This document shows positions 1-11,529 of a stretch of DNA of 64,000 bases, piece by piece. A program made the position numbers and the translations under genes. Each line of letters begins with the position of its first letter. The first letter of the stretch is position 1. The stretch spans positions 55,273,143 to 55,337,142 of the forward strand of contig NC_057867.1 of the NCBI RefSeq assembly GCF_019393635.1, read 5' to 3'. Source of the stretch: Dromiciops gliroides (Eukaryota; Chordata; Mammalia; Microbiotheria; Microbiotheriidae). A model generated the notes under the pieces. The model did not search any database. It was not told the DNA's origin and saw nothing but the letters and a program-made list of their open reading frames with translations.

Positions 1-420
1 TCACCCACATACTTGTTATAAAAAATTCCATAAAGAGTGCAAGACCTTTGAGTGAGTATTGAAGGTCTCGGATGAAAAACATAAGGCAAACAACGTAAGG
101 GGAGAGATGTGTGCATATGGTGTGTGTCTATTAGACAGGACTTTAAGGAGCACCCTTGCCTAGAGCAAGTGGGTCTTACAGCTGAGTGCATTTCTTTTTC
201 CATCATACTGGTGTTGTATCTCTCTCCCTTATGTAGATGACAGTTGACCTTGCCATGAAATTTATATTTATTTTTCCTGGACCCATTATATTTTTTGTTC
301 TGATAATGTACCCACAATTTATGTGACATTTTCTGTCCTATACATCCAGTTTCCAGATCTCTTTGCTCAGTATTTCTGTGATTTGCCTGGAGATAAACCC
401 TTCAAGAGCTGACATGATTT
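1..420. other. unique non-coding DNA
   Basis: I see no repeat family, coding frame or RNA gene here. Confidence 0.5.
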
Positions 421-590
421 GGATGTAGATGGGCTGTATTCAAATTCCATCTCTGTCCCTTACCTGTATGACCTTGAAAAAGTAGCAATGAATTTGGTTC
501 TCAATTTGCTCATCTGTAAATAAGGGGACCATGTTGGGCTAATTGACCCCTAGAATACCTTCCAGCTCTATTATTTGTGATCCTGTGGAG
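421..590 (+). mobile_element. MIR-type SINE remnant
   Basis: The order of words is that of a MIR: CAAATTCCATCTCTG, then TGTATGACCTTG, then CTCATCTGTAAATAAGG. It ends with a degraded TTCCAGCTCTA. No TSD is visible, so it is old. Confidence 0.6.
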
Positions 591-764
591 TTGCTAAGGA
601 GTGATAAACACTTTCTCTAGCTGCCCTTAAGCCAACCTTCAAATAGACCAAATACTTCAAATAAAGTATTCATTGGTGCTTAACACTAACCTGTTCTCCT
701 TGTTCAACCCATTAAGGCATATAGATTGGCTCAAGTTAGGAAGGTATAGGATGATATACTGTTT
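591..764. other. unique non-coding DNA
   Basis: Nothing recognisable. Confidence 0.4.
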
Positions 765-788
765 TAGAGTAATTAGCTATGTGACATT

Positions 789-1280
789 GGGCAGCTAGGT
801 GGCCCAATGGATAGAGCACTGGCAGTGAAGTTGGGAGGATTTTAGTTCAAATGTGACCTCAGATACTTACTAGCTGTGTGACCCTGGGCAAGTCACTTTA
901 TCCTAATTGTCTTAAATATCCAGGACCATCTGTAGTCGTCCTGATGTAGATCTTGCCACTGGACCCAGATGTCTCTGGAGGAGAGAATGAGGTTGGTGAC
1001 TTTGCACAGTCCTCCCTCACTTAAATCTAATTCAGTGCAAGTCATGAAATCACCCCGATGTCATGGTCCTCATAAAAAGTGAAGGACAGGGGCAGCTAGG
1101 TGGCACAGTAGATAAAGCACCAGCCCTGGATTCAGGAGGACCTGAGTTCAGATCCGGACTCAGGCACTTGACACTTACTAGCTGTGTGACCCTGGGTAAG
1201 TCACTTAATGCCAATTGCCTCACAAAAGAAAGAAAGAAAGAAAGAGGACAAACAACAGCAGCAGCAGCAGCAATAACAGC
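789..1280 (+). mobile_element. Type D marsupial SINE, interrupted by a type S SINE
   Basis: The tRNA-like head GGCAGCTAGGTGGC is followed by the GTGTGACCCTGGGCAAG block. The type D body carries CCAGATGTCTCTGGAG and ATGGTCCTCATAAAAAG, and reaches GAAGGACA at 1088. Its tail continues after the inserted SINE as GAGGACAAACAACAGC followed by a CAG run, to about 1280. Confidence 0.85.
1089..1243 (+). mobile_element. Type S marsupial SINE
   Basis: A full short SINE runs from GGGGCAGCTAGGTGGC to CCAATTGCCTCAC and ends in an (AAAG)n tail. It is flanked by GAAGGACA (1081-1088) and GAGGACA (1244-1250), the target-site duplication it made inside the type D copy. Confidence 0.93.
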
Positions 1281-1349
1281 GGGCAGGTCATAATCTTTTA
1301 AATCCTCAGTTTCATCATCTCTAAAATGGGAAAAAGCAGTAGCACCTAC

Positions 1350-1432
1350 CTCTTTGATTTATTTAACAAACATTTATTATAAACCACCATGAGCCAGGCC
1401 CTATGCTAGGTGATGGAGATGCCAAGACAAAA
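1350..1432 (-). mobile_element. L2 3' end remnant
   Basis: TTAACAAACATTTATTA followed by GAGCCAGGCCCTATGCTAGG is the inverted L2 3' terminus, in degraded form. Confidence 0.6.
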
Positions 1433-1590
1433 CCCTGAGGGGTAGATGCTATAATTACTCCCATTTTATAGTTGAGGAAACAGAGATGAAGTGACTTGCC
1501 CAGGGTCACACAAATGGTAAGGTCAAATTTGAGCTCAGTTCTTCCTGACTCCAGGCTCTCTCCACTTGCTGTCCATGGGTCAGCTAACTT
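1433..1590 (-). mobile_element. MIR-type SINE remnant
   Basis: Words in inverted MIR order: CCCATTTTATAGTTGAGG, GTGACTTGCCCAGGGTC, TTGAGCTCAG. The marsupial short-SINE head is absent. Confidence 0.7.
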
Positions 1591-2627
1591 GAGCTGAGCC
1601 TGGAGGGTTGATTTCATTGGTGCATTAAAGCTTGGTGGGGGAGAAAGAGACTTTTATAAACTTTAAATAGGAGGCTAGGTGAATTTAGGACTTGTTTCAT
1701 TCTGCAAAGCATAAGTGTCTTCTAGGCCATATTTTCTTACTGACATTCTTGTATAGAATGCTTTTCAACAGCCTCAAGATGAGACAAATATTCTTCAAGT
1801 CTCTTGACCCCAAGCTATTTAGTCTTTTAAACATGAATATTTGGGGCAGCTTTGAAATGGCATGAGATACAATGTTTAGAACTGCAAATATCACTGACAT
1901 TTCTACAGCACAAACAGTGTGAAGCAGCCTGGCCTCAAATTTATTGCCCCTGCACTAAAGTAGGTATTACTTAGAAGTTTATAGTATTTAAGAGAGGCAG
2001 ATAAATCAGAAAGGAAAACTCACTCTCAACTAGCTTTCCATAACTGTGGGTCCATATATTAATTAGGAGGTCTGTGCAACTCTTTTAATGCTCCAATAAA
2101 TATGCCAAATATCAGTGGCAGCCTGCTGTTCTCTGCACCCAGATCGCTGCTTAGTAGGTAGATATCAATCTTCACTACTTGCTGTGTTCAACCTTTCTGA
2201 AGCTGTGATCAGGATCCATCTGTTCTGCTATATTTGTTAGTGTGCTTTCTTATGACATAAAGCCTTCAAAAAACGTTACCCTCCAAGCGGAGCCTAGATA
2301 CCCGCTGTGTTCTACTTGTTAGAAACAATAATAGCATAATTGTCTCTAATGGTGGCGGAGCACCCAACGGAATATGCAAAAGCAAAAGTTGGCCACTTGT
2401 GCCCAGTGCTCCCTTTGGCTGGAGCATAAACAGAGGTACAGGAGCAGCTTGTTCAAAAGGAATGGTAATAATGAAAGATGACTGTGTTTAGTGAGTGGTG
2501 ATCCTCCCCTTGACTCAATCTCCAGTGATTAATGATGTATTTAGTCAAGTTTGTGACATCCATCAAGGTGAGATACTTGGTACCCTGGCAAAGAAAATTA
2601 AAGGAACAGAGATCTTTCTCCCCTTAG
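1591..2627. other. unique DNA, possible conserved non-coding element at 2040-2480
   Basis: No repeat signature is visible. The 2040-2480 part has balanced composition, several TAAT-type homeodomain cores, ATATGCAAA (octamer-like) and GATTAATGATG. Function is not demonstrated. Confidence 0.4.
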
Positions 2628-2689
2628 GTGATAGGCTTGCCACTTAACTGCAATGGGCCTGAGTGTCATGGGAGCAGAAGCAAATCTTG

Positions 2690-2910
2690 GGGAGATTTGG
2701 TGGATAGTAGAGAGGAGGCTGTGGGATGTCCTGCTGGATTTGGAGATTTGTCCTCAGAGAACTTGTATTCAAATCTTGCTTCTGTTAGTTACTGCCTATG
2801 TGACCTCAGGCAAGTCACTTCCTTTCCCTGGAACTTACTTTCCTCATTTGTGAAATGACTGAGTTGTATTTGACTTCTTATGTTCCTCTAGCTTTAAATC
2901 TAAGATCTTA
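2690..2910 (+). mobile_element. MIR-type SINE
   Basis: MIR order: TTGTATTCAAATCTTGC, TGTGACCTCAGGCAAGTC, TTTCCTCATTTGTGAAATG, then CTTCTTATGTTCCTCTAGC. No TSD is visible. Confidence 0.7.
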
Positions 2911-3000
2911 ATTATAGTAGAAGAGTATTTGGTTTATCCCTGGTGGAGAAGGAGGGTGTCTTTCAAAATACCTTTAACATTTGGAAGTAGTCATAGGGGT

Positions 3001-3535
3001 CACAGAATTTCAGAGCTAGAAAGGGCCTCAGTGTGTATTCAGTCCAACTTTTACAGGGATCCCCTCTACAACATTCCTGACAAATGGTCATCTGACTTCA
3101 TCATCTGCCATCGACTGATACTGAGTTTAGATGGGGGAATCTGCTAGCTCTTGAGACAGTCCACTCCACTCCACTTTGGAAAAGCACTGAGCTTTAGGAA
3201 GTTTTGCCTCTTATCAAGCCTAAATTGGCCTCTCTGTACCTTTCTATCCTTGCTCTCAGTTCTGTCTTGATTAGCTTCAAATGCAAAGCCAAACAAATCT
3301 AACCTCTCTTTCACACAACAGCCCTTCACATTTTGAAAGATGTCTTTTTCCCCATGATGCTTTTTCTTGCTTTTTGTCTCTAGGCCAAACATCTATGCTT
3401 CCTTCATCTTGTCCTCATATGACATGAACTCAAGGCCCCTTACAAACATTCTGGCCCCTTGCCTTTACAATGTCTTCAGTGTCTTTCCTGAAATAGGATG
3501 CCTAGGACTCAACACAAAGAGAATGTTGTGCTTTC
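3001..3535 (-). mobile_element. CR1/L3 LINE 3' region
   Basis: The blocks of an inverted CR1/L3 3' end occur in order: CAGAATTTCAGAGCTAG near the start, AAGCCTAAATTGGCCTCTC, ACAGCCCTTCACATTTTG, and CCTCATATGACATGAACTC. Mammalian CR1/L3 copies are ancient, which fits the divergence. Confidence 0.65.
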
Positions 3536-3764
3536 TACAACTTGGTTTTTTTCCTATTTTGTCATTTAAAATTTTTTAAATGATTTTTCTTTCTAATATG
3601 GGGATATAGACTTTACTCTGTGTTCTTGTACTTGCCTCAAAAAAACCAAGCAAACCCAAACATCTGATGAAAAGCAAATTTTACTAATCAAGTATTTATT
3701 TTAAAGCAGCTCTATGCCTTTTTGTACACAAAGAAGATATTTATAATCAGACTATACTTTTAGG
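3536..3764. other. AT-rich unique DNA
   Basis: Nothing recognisable. Confidence 0.4.
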
Positions 3765-3895
3765 AAGGCAGTCATAGAGCCATGGAGCTGTAAGGAGCCA
3801 TTTTATTCAAGCTCCCCATTTTACATATGAGAAAACTGAGGCTCAGAGTGGGGTATTGATTTGCCCAAATTGTTTGCACAGAGCAAAATACTTTC
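3765..3895 (-). mobile_element. MIR-type SINE remnant
   Basis: CCCCATTTTACATATGAG, AACTGAGGCTCAGAG and GATTTGCCCAAATTG follow inverted MIR order. Confidence 0.6.
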
Positions 3896-4069
3896 CTTCT
3901 TCATGTTTGTCTAAATGGCCATTATACATTAAATGCCTAATACAGAATTGAACTTATTTCTTGTATTGTATGTCTTATGTATGAGTCATTGGGGATACTT
4001 TAACACTTAAATATATCTACAATTTCACTGGTGTGAGTTTTCTCTCCATTGGTGCATCTTACAACTGAC

Positions 4070-5030
4070 CCACATTTTCTTATAATCTGTGATACTTGTA
4101 AAAGGTCTTCCACAGATCCTCTACAGAGGATCTATCTAAAGTGTTAGAGATACTTGCATGCCATCTGTTACCACCATATGACCAGGCCACCTCCTTTCTG
4201 ATAAGACATATCCTCAATTACATCTGCTGTGCTACTTTTTGATAATACATCATCATTGGAAATATGCTACATCCTTCTTGCTCCCACCATACATGTCTTC
4301 ATCACCTTGGATACCAGGCATAACTCTTGGATTTCTTAGAGAGTATGTTGCTTCAAGATCTAACAACCATACAATATTGCTGGGAGAACATTTTGGTTGA
4401 AGAAAGGAGTCCATATGCTAGGGAAGCACATTGGGATCATTAAAAGCACTGAGCAATTTCCATCTCACTTCCTTTTATTTCAGTTTTGTGCCCAGCCCAG
4501 TTTTTTACCCAAAATCCATTTGCCATCCTTATCCCAAATATATATGCCTGATATACTAACACAGCAAGTTGATGTTAACTTGGATAATAGGCATTTTTCA
4601 TCCATTTAACTTTTCTTACATAAATTATTGGTCTGATCTCTTTTTAGTAATCATGGATCTCATTGGGAAGACCTATAATGTTATGAAGCTCAATGCAAAC
4701 AATACAATTTAATCCATAAATCTGAGCATCCAGTAGACTTCATCTTCTATAAGGAATCCCTATTTTATCTGAACCCTACACAAAACATCGTCTATGACAA
4801 CAAAGCAAGCATACATTTCCCTTTTTATATCTCACTTAATGTTTTGTTGATATCCAGAGAATTATCTGGGTTGAATAGAGTTATTCTCATGGTTGCACTT
4901 ATCAAGGGATGATAAATGATCTTAACCCATATGTGAAAAATTCCTTTTTGGAGGAGAGACTTCAAGACTGCATTTCGTTTGGCTGAATCAAATGCTTTTT
5001 GTAACCAATACCTTTCAGTCAATTTAAAGA
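4070..5030 (-). mobile_element. RTE-type LINE, decayed reverse transcriptase
   Basis: On the minus strand, 5022-4825 translates to a frame with KAFDS (about 4998-4984), NAVLKSLLQKGI and a following VKII segment. This is the arrangement around the first catalytic-side block of RTE-clade reverse transcriptases. Farther downstream, near 4200-4170, another frame gives RRWPGHM, resembling the RW-GH motif of the RTE C-terminal part. Stops and frameshifts interrupt the whole region, so it is not functional. Assignment to RTE rather than another LINE clade rests on these two motifs only. Confidence 0.6.
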
Positions 5031-5336
5031 TATGAATAGAAAGACAGAAGGCAACATGGAATCCTTGCTCTCAAAGGGTTTGCATTCTTCATCAAATGCT
5101 TTGGATAATTTTGTTCTTATTGCCAAAATTTCTTATTAACTGGAACTTGTAACAGTCTTTCTCTGCCCTTTTCCATCCACCACCCCTACCTCCACCCCAT
5201 ATCTCTACAAACTCCTACTCTTAAATATTTACTGAGTTTTCTCTGTCCCACTACAGTACAAGGTTAGGAAGATAGGATGTAAAATTATTTGCCCTGTTAC
5301 AGGTCTTTGTACACATTTCCAATGTAGACTTCTTTA
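5031..5336. other. unique non-coding DNA
   Basis: Nothing recognisable except a pyrimidine-rich patch near 5160-5220. Confidence 0.4.
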
Positions 5337-5347
5337 GAAATCACGAC

Positions 5348-5510
5348 TGGGGCAGCTAGGTGGCACAGTGGATAGAGCACTGGCCCTGGAGTCAGGAGTG
5401 CCTGAGTTCAAATCTGGCCTCAGACACTTAACACTTACTAGCTGTGTGACCCTGGGAAAGTCACTTGACCCCAATTGCCTCACTAAAAAAAAAGAAAAAA
5501 AGAAAAAAAA
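5348..5510 (+). mobile_element. Type S marsupial SINE
   Basis: A complete short SINE runs from GGGGCAGCTAGGTGGC to CCAATTGCCTCAC, with an A-rich tail containing G interruptions. The perfect 11-bp TSD GAAATCACGAC lies at 5337-5347 and 5511-5521. Confidence 0.96.
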
Positions 5511-5521
5511 GAAATCACGAC

Positions 5522-6446
5522 CATCTGTAGCATTAGGTAGACTTTTAACCCTGCCTGGGGCTTTGTAGTTTTCTTATAGTTGGGATTTTTCTTATCTGAT
5601 TTGACTACCCTGGTAACTTCCTACCTGAAGCCCACCCTACCTGTGAATTTCTCTCCCTTGGGGCTCTTTGCAGCAAAAATGGACCATTGATCTGCCAAAT
5701 TGGGAGAAGGTTTTGTAATACAAAGAAATAAAGATGGAATGAAGCCTAGCATGAAATGTGGATCTAAGGCACAGCTGTTTAGAAATTTTCCTATAATTTA
5801 TTCCCCTAACCTCTCAAAACAATGATTAAAGCCATGTACATAAAACATCCTCTGTTTTTCCTACCATTCAGAAAGAGATTTTTCTTCCCAGTAGCACAAA
5901 ATATATTTATCCAATCTATGACTCAGAGGTACTGTTCCCTTCAACAGTTCTACCTCCTCTGCCCTAAAGAGGTGAACTCCATGTACAGTCTACTCTATCC
6001 CCCAGCATGAGGTAACCAAAGTCATTCTTTTCTTATGACCCTGGTTAGTACCTGGTTCATTCAAATAGATCACAGTGAACCCAAAAGGGCCCATGAAGAA
6101 AAATCTACCCTATCTTTGGAAGCACTAGTTGCTAATTGTGCCACGCTGGAGAAGTATTTTTTTTCTTTCTTGTAATGGGAATAAATAGGGATTGGGCTAT
6201 ACCACCTGCAATAATATCTTTCCGGGTGAAATGTTGAGGCACTACACAACTGGCCAAAGCTAACAACAATATCTCAGCTCAATTTTTTTCATAATAGTAA
6301 TTGGTAAGCACTCAATGCCTTTTGTTTGGCTCAAATTTTTATTCTCCTTAATAAATGCTTAAAAGTCTAAACTCTTACTAAAGCTTATAATTTATTGGTG
6401 ACCACTCATTAGATATTTTAGACAGACTAGCTAGAATTTTAATCCC
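5522..6446. other. unique non-coding DNA
   Basis: No repeat family or credible exon seen. The longest frame (62 codons at 5822) has no recognisable features. Confidence 0.4.
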
Positions 6447-7545
6447 TTACAGTGTACAATGTTCTCCTGGTTCTGCTCACTTTACTCAGCATCAGTTCAT
6501 GCAAGTCCTTCTAGGTTTCTCTGAAATCTGCCTGCTCATAATTCCTTACAGCACAATAGTATTCCATTACGTTCATATACCACAACTTGTTCAGCCATTC
6601 TCCAATTTATGGGCATCCCCACAATTTCCAGTTCCTTGCCACCACAAAAAGAGCAGCTTTGAATATTTTTGTACTTGTTGGTCCTTTTCCCTTTTTTATG
6701 ATCTCTTTGGGATATAGACCTAATAGTGAGATTTCTGGGTCAAAGGGTATACACAGTTTTATAGCCTTTTGGGCATAGTTCCAAATTGCTTTCTAGAATG
6801 GTTGGATCAGTTTACAATTCCATTAACAATGTATTTGTGTTCCAATTTTCCCACATCTTCACCAACATTTATCATTTTCCTTTTTTGTCATTATAGCCAG
6901 TCTGATAGGTGTGAGGTGGTATCTCAGAGTAGTTTTTTTGTTTTGTTTTGTTTTGTTTTTATGGGGCAATGGGGGTTAAGTGACTTGCCCAGGGTCACAC
7001 AGCTAGTAAGTGTCAAGTGTCTGAGGCCGGATTTGAACTCAGGTACTCCTGAATCCAGGGCCGGTGCTTTATCCACTGTGCCACCTAGCTGCCCCCTTCA
7101 GAGTAGTTTTAATTTGCATTTCTTTAATCAATAGTGATCGAGAACATTTTTTTTTCTTATGGCTATAGATAGCTTTCATTTCTTCATCTGAAAACTGCCT
7201 ATTCATATCCATTGACCATTTCTCAATTGGGGAATGACTTGTCTCTTTATAAATTTGATTCAGTTCTCTATATATTTGAGAAATGATGTCTTTATCAGAA
7301 ACCCTGGTTTCCTTCTAATCTTGGTTGCATTGATTTTGTTTATGAAAACCCTTTTTAATTTAATGTAATCAAAATGATCCATTTTGCATTTCATAATGTT
7401 CTATCTCTCATCTTTGGTTATAAATTCTTCCCCTCTCCATAGATCTGACAGGTAAACTATTTCTTCCTCTTATAATTTGACTATGGTATTACTCTTTATG
7501 TCTAAATCATGTACCCAATTTCATCTGAGTTTTTAAGGAAATGGG
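6447..7545 (-). mobile_element. L1 LINE, 3' part (5'-truncated)
   Basis: This is the inverted 3' end of a marsupial L1. Diagnostic words are GTTCTCCTGGTTCTGCTC, CAGCATCAGTTCATGCAAG, CAATTTATGGGCATCCCC and GATCTGACAGGTAAACTAT. The part toward 7545 reaches into the ORF2 end. It is interrupted by a SINE at 6937-7097. Confidence 0.85.
6937..7097 (-). mobile_element. Type S marsupial SINE
   Basis: Inverted copy with a T-rich (TTTTG)n tail at its left and CCACCTAGCTGCCCC at its right. The 13-bp TSD TCAGAGTAGTTTT is at 6924-6936 and 7098-7110. It was inserted into the L1 copy. Confidence 0.96.
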
Positions 7546-8850
7546 ATTATTTTTTAAAATAATTTTATTGTTATCTTTATAGATATCTTTCCCAATTTAT
7601 CCCTTCCTCCTCCCCCTTCCAGAGAGCCACCCCTTGTAATGTAGAAAAAGAGAAAAAAAGTTTAGCAAAACTTAATAATAGATTGGAAAAGTCTATCAGT
7701 GTATACAGTGATTCCATACCATACCCACCTCTACCTCTGAAGAAGCAACAGGGAAAATGCATTCTCACAGCTATTGGGGGGGGCAGCTTTGTCATTATTA
7801 TTTTGCAGGACTTGGTTTCAAATATTTCATTACTTTTGTTCTTTCCATGTAGGTTGTTGTAGTAATTGTGTATATTGTTGTCCTGGTTTTGCCTGTTTCA
7901 CTTTGAAACAGTTTATGTATGTCTTCTCATGTTTCTCTGTAATTAGTATATTCATTGTATCTTACAGTATAATAATATTCTGTTACAATCCTGTAGTATA
8001 GTTTTTTTAGCCATTCTTCAATCAATGGGCATCTAATTTTATGTCTAATTCTTTGCTATTGCAAAAGTGCTACTATAAATATTTTGTTATATATGAGTCT
8101 TTTCTTTTTGTTACTGACCTCCTTAGGCAATATGCCTAACACAGGAATCTATGGGTCAAAGGGTACATGCTCTTAAATCACCCTCTTATAATTCTACATT
8201 GTTTCAAGAATGGTTGGACCCATTTATAAATCCATCAACAATGCATGAGTGTGGGGCAGCTAGGTGGCGCAGTGGATAAAGCATTGGATCTGGATTCAGG
8301 AGCACCTGAGCTCAAATCCAGATTCAGACACTTGACACTTACTAGCTGTGTGACCGTGGGCGAGTCACTTAACCCTCATTGCCCCACAAAAAAATAAAAT
8401 AAAAAAAACAATGCATCAGTGTGCCCAGCTTTCTACAACCCCTTCAACTTTTAACTATTCTCATCTTTTGTCATTCTTGCCACTTTGCTAGGAGGTGAAA
8501 TCTCAGAGTTGTGTTAATTTGCATTCTCTTATAATTTGTGGTTTCAAATCTATTAAATCTATTAATTATTATTGATCTATTAAGAAATGTCTTTTGGTCT
8601 TGCATATTTTTTTTAGTTGTTTATATATCTTGACTATCAAGCCCTTATCAGAGATATTTGGTACAAAGATTCCCCCTCCCCCCTAGGTGACTGCTTCTCT
8701 TCATATTTTAGTTGCATTAAGTTTGTTCATGCAAAAGCATTTCAATTTTATATCATTGAAATTATGTATTTTAACTCTAACAACCAAGCCTATCCTTTAC
8801 CCATAGGTATGAAAGATATCTAATTAATTTCTTTTCTCAGATATTAATAT
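7546..8850 (-). mobile_element. L1 LINE 3' end, second and older copy
   Basis: A second inverted L1 3' end of another subfamily starts directly where the first stops. Words include CATTCTTCAATCAATGGGC, GGTCAAAGGGTACATGC and GAATGGTTGGACCCAT, after a pyrimidine-rich 3' terminus at about 7590-7620. The copy is diverged and is interrupted by a young SINE at 8253-8407. Confidence 0.75.
8253..8407 (+). mobile_element. Type S marsupial SINE
   Basis: Complete short SINE, GGGGCAGCTAGGTGGC to CATTGCCCCAC with an A-rich tail. The 15-bp TSD ACAATGCATSAGTGT (one mismatch) is at 8238-8252 and 8408-8422. Confidence 0.96.
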
Positions 8851-10795
8851 TCAGATCCATTTTAAATTAAAGGGCAGAAAGATGCCTGGGAGATTAAAGA
8901 GGTAAACTTGATCTTCCACCTTACCTGGTAGCAAGTTGTTCCTTTGAGGTTACCTTAAGCCTTCCCAGGTGAGGATCAAGAGTATTCTGCTTTATGGGAA
9001 CAGTGTTTTCTGAAGAAAGTGGTCTGCTATATGTGCTCTTACAAGGTAGACAAAGGTGTGCATGAGAACTATGTAGAGGAAATATTTTCTTGATTTTTCT
9101 TTTCAGATGAGAGAATGGTATAGGGAAGATATGATTTCAGATCAAAAATACTCCAAATGACTAGTTTATTGGCTTGATTACAAAAATAGTGCCATTGTTA
9201 GGGATTTTAGAACAGATGAAAGAGGTCAGATGGAGAATGGCCCAGGTTCCATTAAGTAAATCCTTTCTTTTTTTGGCACAAAAAGCACAAATTAATGTAA
9301 TCAAGAGAAAAATTATAAAGTCCTAGATTTATTTTTAAACTGTTAGTAATGATAATACCATCATAGAAAAAGTATATTTTAGTGGTGGATCCTTACAATT
9401 ACTTATTACTTGCTTAGTAACTTGTTTTCTTATTTTTCATTAATTTTATTTTTCAGATTTGTATTCAGAACTCAGAGCTTGGACCTGTCACGTGAGTTAC
9501 GAGTTTAATTAACTTTTATGGGCACAAATGCAGAATGAAAACCCCAATTATTTCTTATCCTTAATGTAACAAATCAAACAGGGAATTAAGACACCCAGGT
9601 TCTGGTCTGAGGTCTATCACCAAAAAGCTTGGTGAACTTGTGAAAACCCCTTCTTCTCTCTCTCTTTCTCTCTCTCTCTCTCATTTCATTATTGGTTAAA
9701 TGAGGGCCTTGTACTAGAGTTCTAAAGTGCCTTCTGTTCAATGATTCTTTCCTAGTCTATGTTAAAACCAAATCAGCAGAGCCTTACCTGAAACAGGGAA
9801 GGATTCTCCTATAGGGTCATTTAGGACACTCTTGGAAATAAGGGAGGATTCTCGTGTTTAGATACATGGCCCCTAAAAATCCAGAAGCATTTTTAAGGAG
9901 CTGCTGAAAAATATGAATAAATACAAGACATAGGGCCTTACTATTTGTCTCCTCTCTTTCAAGTGATCCTAATGGCAATGGGAAATGCTCCCACCGAAGA
10001 ACTCTAATAACTTCAAGCAGATTTTTAAAAATTGGGCTGAGCTAATGCCCCTTTAGCACTGCATTTTCACCAGTTCCATTAATTGTTAAACCCACAGCCT
10101 CATAATTTAGACTTCTGGGATAAGTAATAGGGGGTACCTTGGGACACAAGACCCCATGGTGAGGAAGAGAGATCTTCACCTTACCCCCCCCCTCCCCAAG
10201 CCATTCACACCGAGAGCCACCTGCTAGGAAGCCCACTGCCAAGGAACAACCAGATGGTGGCATATCAGGATACAGGAATACCTTGGGATCATCTTTATTG
10301 TGCCATGTGCTTTCATACAGAGTACTTGACTTTGGGTTTACTCAGTCCAGGGAGAGGTAGCATGTCTCCTAGAGAATCTTACCTGTACCCATGCAGCTCA
10401 GCTGACAACAACCTACACTCCAGTACATGTTGGAGGTGGCTGAGGAAGAAGACAGCAGGCTAGGAAAGCAGCATTGGGGAAGGGCCAAAATGCTTATAGC
10501 ATGGGAAATTGGACATTGGGTCTCAGGAGAGGGATGTGATTTAAATGGAACCCTTGAGGGATAGTGGTCTAACTCAGATCTGAGAGAAGATTTGCTTGTT
10601 TGAAGGATATAGGGGTGTGGCCAGTAGATGATCCAATGGGGAGAAAGTATATCCCCTAAATATTGCCTATTCACTCAATTCATCTGGTGTGTCTGCATAC
10701 AGGGAGATTACAAAGGCTGTCAGTGCCCACCAAAGTTTGGTGCACTGAGACAAATCTCCATTCTCCATGTTCCAGATATGGCTCTGAGCCAGATG
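8851..10795. other. unique non-coding DNA
   Basis: No interspersed repeat is recognised. It contains a short CT microsatellite (9655-9682) and a C run near 10184-10194. Frames of 70-100 codons at 10042-10902 show no domain, and overlapping frames on both strands argue against coding. Confidence 0.45.
9655..9682 (+). repeat. CT microsatellite, short and interrupted
   Basis: (TC)n with one TTT interruption. Confidence 0.85.
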
Positions 10796-11525
10796 CAGCA
10801 AATTCAATTCAACAAATATTTACAACATACTGTGTGCAGATCCCTCTATCAGATTCTTGGGCGATCAAAAGTTTAGGCAAAATCAAGCCCCTACTTTCCT
10901 AGAACAGATAATCTATTTGAGAGATGAGACTCAAATATAGAACTATAGAGAGCTATGACATATAACATTACATTGTAAATGCATTAAAAGAGAAACAAAA
11001 TCAAGTTTCAAAGAGTTCAACAAGGAGAAAGGAAGACGAAGAGGTAGAGGGAGAGGGAGAAGGAGAGAAAGGGGGAGGAGAGAGAGGGAGAGGGAAGGAG
11101 GCGGGAGGGGGTGGGAATTCCAAGCTAATAGGGATCAGGGCAAGCAATGGCTTTGAATAGGAAAAGTACAAGGTATGTTGGGAAGGGAGGCAAAAAGTAG
11201 TCTAGTTTGATTGGAGCATAGAGTGAATGAAAGGGAGTAATATGAGATGGAAGTCACTAGACTTTTAACACCAGCCAAAGGAAAGGGTCTTCCCTTTCCT
11301 TGGTAAGGGATTGGGAGCAAATTGTGGAGACTCGAGAGGAGAAGTGACACGACTAGATTTGCTTTAAAGATTAGTCTGGCAACAATATAAAGAATGGAGC
11401 GCAGAGAGGAGAGGGGTAGGTGGGAACTCGTTTTAGGAGGCTATAGCGATAGTCCGAGATGGTAGCAATGAGAATGGAGAAGAGCAAATGTTCATGAGAG
11501 GTCATAGGATTTATGAGGAGGAGCA
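10796..11525 (-). mobile_element. L2 LINE, inverted
   Basis: It starts with the inverted L2 terminus (CAACAAATATTTACAACATACTGTGTGC) and continues through CTTTGAATAGG, TTTGATTGGAGCATAGAG and ATTTGCTTTAAAGATTAGTCTGGC. These correspond to the L2 reverse-transcriptase 3' coding part and 3' UTR read backwards. A purine-only stretch sits at about 11026-11115. Confidence 0.65.
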
Positions 11526-11529
11526 AACT

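Larger units (their letters stand above)
765..1345 (+). mobile_element. MIR remnant split by a nested SINE pair
   Basis: The MIR core TTAGCTATGTGACATTGGG stops at about 790. It resumes at about 1281 with GGGCAGGTCATAATC and then CTCAGTTTCATCATC. The intervening 490 bp are two younger SINEs, one inside the other. The MIR is therefore the oldest layer of a three-level nest. Confidence 0.75.

Noticed and set aside
1089..1243. tRNA gene signal in SINE heads
   Set aside because: The heads of the marsupial SINEs are tRNA-derived with box-like words, but no full cloverleaf or anticodon stem is kept, and every copy has SINE structure and TSDs.
6769..7134. Plus frame of 121 codons
   Set aside because: It crosses the boundary between an L1 3' end and an inserted SINE, so it cannot be an ancestral gene.
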